Shown: in pieces, positions 6,444-9,184 of the stretch
How the letters are laid out: each line of letters starts with the position of its first letter
Position numbering within the stretch: position 1 is the stretch's first letter
DNA from: Chloroflexota bacterium
GTDB taxonomy: Bacteria; Chloroflexota; Limnocylindria; Limnocylindrales; CSP1-4
DNA: 9,184 nt
NCBI GenBank assembly: GCA_021814735.1
Contig: JAKAHX010000037.1
Span: forward strand, 1 to 9,184
Reading direction: 5' to 3'
The notes under the pieces: model-generated
What the model saw: only the letters and a program-made list of their open reading frames with translations
Databases searched by the model: none
What the model was told of the DNA's origin: nothing
Program-made: the position numbers and the translations under genes

Positions 6444-8249
6444 ATGGACCTCGTGCTCGCCGGACCGCCGGGGAGCGGCAAGAGCGCGGTCGGGCGCACT
6501 CTTGCCGCCCGGCGCGGCATCCCCTTCGTGGACCTCGACGACGAGATCGAGCGCGAGGCGGGCCGTCCCGTGGCGGCCATCTTCGAGGCGGAGGGCGAGG
6601 CCGGATTCCGGGCCCGCGAGCGGGCGGCCGCCGAGCGCCTGGGCCCGGCCGCTCCGGCAGGTGGGTCCGGGGAGCGCCCGACCCCCGTGCAGGCGGGAGA
6701 CGCGTCCGGCCCGACGCGGATCATCGCGGTCGGCGGCGGGGCGGTGGTCGATCCGAGGACGCGCTGGCTGCTCTTCCGTGGTCGCCGGGTGGTGATGCTG
6801 TGGGCTCCGCCCGACGTCCTGCTGCGCCGCCTGCGCGGCGGCGCGGTCCGGCCGCTGCTGGCCGGACGTCACCCGGGGGCGCGCCTCGCCGACCTGGTGG
6901 CGCAGCGCACGCGCTGGTACGCGGCCGGCGAGGCGCTGGACGCCACGGGACCGCTGCGCGTCGTGGTCCGCCGGCTCGAGGCGCTGCTCGCCTCCGCACC
7001 GCCGCCCGGGACGTCCCTGCTGCGCGCCGAGACGCCGATCGGTCGCCTGACCATCGGCGACGGCGACGCGCTACCCCGACTGCTGGAGTCGCTGGCCGCC
7101 CTGGACGCGCGACGCGTGGCGGTGCTCTCCGAACCGGTCGCCTGGCGGCTGCACGGCGAGCGGCTGGCGGCGGGGATGGCAGATGCCGGGCTGGACGTGC
7201 ACCCCTTGCTGGCACCGCGGGGCGAGGCCGCCAAGTCGGTGCCGGCCTACGCGCGGCTCGTGCGCGCGATGGCCGCCGCGAGGCTCGAGCGCGGCGACCC
7301 GGTCGTGGCGATCGGCGGCGGCGCCCTGGGCGACGCGGCGGGGTTCGCCGCGGCGACCTACCTGCGCGGCGTGCCGCTCGTGCACGTGCCGACCACCCTC
7401 GTCGCCCAGATCGACTCCGCGATCGGCGGCAAGACCGCGATCGACATCCCCGAGGGCAAGAACCTGGTGGGCGCGTTCCACCAGCCGCGCGCGATCGTGG
7501 TCGACGTCGCGATGCTGGCAACCCTGCCCTCGAGGCAGCGGCGCGCGGCGCTGGGGGAGGCCATCAAGTACGGCGCGCTGGGGGACGAGCGGCTCCTGGC
7601 GCTCCTCGAGGAGGAGGCCGCTGCCATCGCCGCGGGGCGGCGGCGCGTCTTCTCGACGGGGGTCGTCGCCGAACTGGTGGAGCGCTGCGCGTGGGCCAAG
7701 GTGCAGGTGGTAGTGGCCGACGAACGGGAGGAAGGCGGGCGGCTGGTGCTGAACCTCGGCCACTCGATCGGCCACGCGATCGAGGCCGCGGCCGGCTACC
7801 GTCGCATCCTGCACGGCGAGGCCGTCGCGCACGGGCTCCGCGGCGCGACCGCCGTGGGGATGGCGGTGGGCGTGACGCCCCCCGATCGCGCGGCGCGCCT
7901 GGAGCGGCTCCTGGCGGCCGCGGGCCTGGCGCAGCAGGCTCCCGGCGTGGACGAGGCGGCGGTCCGCGAGCACCTCTCCCGGGACAAGAAGCACGCCGGC
8001 GGGCGACTCCGCTGGGTCCTTCCCACCGGATCGGGCGTGGTCGTGCGCTCCGACGTGCCCGACGCGGCGGTCGCAGCCGGCATCGCCGCGGCGCTCACCG
8101 CCGACCTGGGAGCCCCCGTGAGCCCCGGGGCCGGCGCGGATACCGCGACCACGGCCAGGATGGGACCTCCCGCCGGCACGGAGCCTGCGGCCGGAGCGGG
8201 AGCGGCGGCCGGCCCAGGCAGGCAGGCCGGCAGCGGAGCGACCCGGTGA
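6444..8249 (+). CDS. aroKB: bifunctional shikimate kinase / 3-dehydroquinate synthase
   Basis: A 601-residue fusion catalysing steps 5 and 2. Shikimate kinase occupies about 1-183: Walker A GPPGSGKS (7-14), VDLDDEIE (29-36, shikimate-binding Asp32), GEAGFRARE (51-59, Arg56), AVGGGAVV (95-102), lid RPLL (136-139) and QRTRWY (154-159). About 25 low-complexity residues (67-91) are inserted before the GGG block. Dehydroquinate synthase occupies about 192-555: AIGGGALGD (289-297), HVPTTLVAQIDSAIGGK (314-330), GEAIKYG (371-377, metal ligand Glu372), NLGHSIGHAIE (437-447, ligand His440), LHGEAVAHG (456-464, ligand His457) and RDKKH (513-517). The domains are joined by only about 8 residues, and the frame is continuous with no sign of a frameshift. 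Such AroKB fusions are known in Thermotoga. A 46-residue Ala/Gly/Pro tail follows. There is no clear ribosome-binding site; coupling to aroC across a 5-nt gap is likely. Confidence 0.95.
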   Translation: MDLVLAGPPGSGKSAVGRTLAARRGIPFVDLDDEIEREAGRPVAAIFEAEGEAGFRARERAAAERLGPAAPAGGSGERPTPVQAGDASGPTRIIAVGGGAVVDPRTRWLLFRGRRVVMLWAPPDVLLRRLRGGAVRPLLAGRHPGARLADLVAQRTRWYAAGEALDATGPLRVVVRRLEALLASAPPPGTSLLRAETPIGRLTIGDGDALPRLLESLAALDARRVAVLSEPVAWRLHGERLAAGMADAGLDVHPLLAPRGEAAKSVPAYARLVRAMAAARLERGDPVVAIGGGALGDAAGFAAATYLRGVPLVHVPTTLVAQIDSAIGGKTAIDIPEGKNLVGAFHQPRAIVVDVAMLATLPSRQRRAALGEAIKYGALGDERLLALLEEEAAAIAAGRRRVFSTGVVAELVERCAWAKVQVVVADEREEGGRLVLNLGHSIGHAIEAAAGYRRILHGEAVAHGLRGATAVGMAVGVTPPDRAARLERLLAAAGLAQQAPGVDEAAVREHLSRDKKHAGGRLRWVLPTGSGVVVRSDVPDAAVAAGIAAALTADLGAPVSPGAGADTATTARMGPPAGTEPAAGAGAAAGPGRQAGSGATR

Positions 8250-8686
8250 CCCGCATCCTCGTCCTCCAGGGGCCCAACCTCGACCTGCTCGGCTTCCGCC
8301 AGCCCGAGCTGTACGGGTCCGAGACGCTGGACCAGATCCACGAGTCACTGGCGGCCCATGCCCGCAGCCTGGGCCTGGAGATCGACTTCTTCCAGTCGAA
8401 CCACGAGGGTGCCCTGATCGACCGGCTGCACGCCCGGGACTTCGACGGAGTAATCGTGAACGCCGCGGGCTACACCCACACGAGCGTGGCGCTCCGCGAC
8501 GCGTTCCTCGCGGTCGCGCGCCCGTTCGTGGAGGTTCACCTCACCGACCCCTGGCAGCGGGAGCCGTTCCGCCACGTCAACTTCCTGCACGACATCGCCC
8601 TGGCGACGTTCGCTGGCCAGGGATCGCGCGGGTATCACCTCGCGCTTGACGCGCTCGCTGCCCGACTGGGGACGAGCAATGGCTGA
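8246..8686 (+). CDS. aroQ: 3-dehydroquinate dehydratase, type II
   Basis: Dehydrates 3-dehydroquinate to 3-dehydroshikimate, the third step, as a dodecameric type II enzyme. At 146 residues it has the family's usual size. Motifs are LQGPNLDLLGFRQPELYG (7-24, with Arg18 and catalytic Tyr23), QSNHEG (50-55), NAAGYTHTSVALRD (72-85, with Asn72 and His78), VEVHLTD (95-101, with His98) and REPFRH (105-110, with Arg109). Most type II enzymes read NPGAYTHTS and EVHLSN at these places, so NAAGYTHTS and HLTDPW are unusual variants, but the catalytic residues are kept. The GTG start overlaps the aroKB stop (GTGA), with GGAG 7 nt upstream. The stop lies 8 nt inside the next gene. Confidence 0.94.
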   Translation: MTRILVLQGPNLDLLGFRQPELYGSETLDQIHESLAAHARSLGLEIDFFQSNHEGALIDRLHARDFDGVIVNAAGYTHTSVALRDAFLAVARPFVEVHLTDPWQREPFRHVNFLHDIALATFAGQGSRGYHLALDALAARLGTSNG

Positions 8687-9184
8687 CAGGGCCCGCGCAC
8701 GACGCCCCACGGGCGCCGGGACGACGACGCGGCCGGCAGGCGGGTCCAGCCCCGGGTCCGCCGACGGGTCGACGACACCGGCGGCGGGCGGACCAGGCCC
8801 AGGGTCCGTCAACGCGCCGACGACATCGGCGACCGGCTCCGAGGCTGGCGCCCCTGCGCGGGCGGCGGACAGATCGGCCGGTGCCTCGACGAGCGTCCAG
8901 CGCGTCCGCCGCCGCATCGACGCCCTGGATCGACGCCTGGTGGCGCTCATGAACGAGCGCGCACGCCTCGGGCTCGAGGCCGGAGCGGCCAAGGCGGCGT
9001 CCGGCCGGCGGGCCATGCTCGACCCGGACCGCGAGCGCGAGGTGCTCCTGCGGGTCGCCATGGCCAACCCGGGCCCGCTGCCCCAGGCGGATCTGCTGGC
9101 GATCTACCGGCGCCTGATCACCGCCACGCGACGGCTCGAGGTGGCGGAGCGGCGGCAGGCGCGGGCGCAGGCGGGAACGGCCAC
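8679..9184 (+). CDS. chorismate mutase (AroQ helical fold), partial at the right edge
   Basis: Rearranges chorismate to prephenate, the entry to phenylalanine and tyrosine. The frame is open to the window end (168 codons visible). Residues 1-70 are a Ser/Thr/Gly/Ala/Pro segment with a 16-residue repeat. Residues 73-154 align to the E. coli chorismate mutase domain: VRRRIDALDRRL (76-87, Arg77 as Arg11), MNERARLG (91-98, Arg94 as Arg28), AAK (103-105, Lys105 as Lys39), LDPDRERE (114-121, covering Asp48, Arg51 and Glu52), and ITATRRLE (147-154, with Glu154 in the place of Gln88). After residue 154 the sequence turns Arg/Ala/Gln-rich. It may be a stand-alone mutase or be fused to prephenate dehydratase or dehydrogenase beyond the window. 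GGGGA precedes the ATG by 6 nt; the start overlaps aroQ by 8 nt. Confidence 0.88.
   Translation, partial: MADRARARRPTGAGTTTRPAGGSSPGSADGSTTPAAGGPGPGSVNAPTTSATGSEAGAPARAADRSAGASTSVQRVRRRIDALDRRLVALMNERARLGLEAGAAKAASGRRAMLDPDREREVLLRVAMANPGPLPQADLLAIYRRLITATRRLEVAERRQARAQAGTA
8724..8867 (+). repeat. 48-bp degenerate tandem repeat in the N-terminal region of the chorismate mutase gene
   Basis: Three successive 48-bp units (8724-8771, 8772-8819, 8820-8867) encode 16-residue units that each begin with Thr-Thr: TTRPAGGSSPGSADGS, TTPAAGGPGPGSVNAP and the more diverged TTSATGSEAGAPARAA. The exact 16-residue spacing of the Thr-Thr pairs (residues 16, 32, 48) points to in-frame duplication. The product is probably a disordered linker. 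Confidence 0.6.

Noticed and set aside
6275..8245. Upstream part of an 803-codon frame that ends in AroQ
   Set aside because: Out of frame over aroC and aroKB and repetitive Arg/Gly. The dehydroquinase begins at the GTG at 8246 with a ribosome-binding site.
7071..8348. 425-codon minus-strand frame opposite aroKB
   Set aside because: Shadow frame without motifs, overlapping fully supported coding sequence.

Overview
The window is a GC-rich bacterial chromosome segment, about 70% G+C by eye with codon third positions almost always G or C. It carries one tRNA gene, one divergent esterase gene and a long aromatic-amino-acid operon that runs off the right edge. There are no transposases, integrases, CRISPR arrays or phage genes. 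The type I-beta DAHP synthase with an N-terminal regulatory domain, the AroK-AroB fusion and the base composition suggest a high-GC Terrabacteria-type lineage. A Chloroflexota relative is my best guess, but nothing here is diagnostic.

Left part (1-1254): a tRNA-Arg gene with the unusual anticodon GCG and an encoded CCA end, then a minus-strand alpha/beta-hydrolase esterase (217-1254). Its start is fixed by a strong ribosome-binding site.

Control region (1255-1752): upstream of the operon lies a degenerate tandem repeat of about 55 bp, then a promoter-like pair (TTGACA, 18 bp, TACTGT). Next comes a 12-codon open frame starting with GTG that contains five consecutive aromatic codons (Phe-Phe-Tyr-Phe-Tyr). 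A large hairpin begins inside the end of that frame, and a perfect 10-bp intrinsic terminator with a T-rich tail follows, all before the first structural gene. This is the layout of a ribosome-mediated transcription attenuator that senses charged tRNA-Phe and tRNA-Tyr. The predicted transcription start is so close to the GTG that the leader peptide would be translated from a leaderless or nearly leaderless message.

Operon (1753-9184): aroF (DAHP synthase), aroA (EPSP synthase), aroE (shikimate dehydrogenase), aroC (chorismate synthase), a fused aroK-aroB (shikimate kinase/dehydroquinate synthase), aroQ (type II dehydroquinase) and a chorismate mutase cut by the window edge. All seven steps from PEP plus erythrose-4-phosphate to chorismate are encoded by six genes, and the mutase leads toward prephenate, the precursor of Phe and Tyr. 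Genes overlap or are separated by at most 25 nt (aroA/aroE ATGA, aroKB/aroQ GTGA, aroQ/mutase 8 nt), so one transcript with translational coupling is likely.

The most interesting item is the Phe/Tyr attenuator. The end products of the branch that begins with the last visible gene appear to control transcription of the whole pathway, in addition to probable allosteric control of AroF through its N-terminal domain. Secondary points are the GCG arginine tRNA, low-complexity Ala/Gly/Pro segments at gene junctions, a 48-bp repeat in the mutase N-terminus and an insertion in the shikimate kinase domain.
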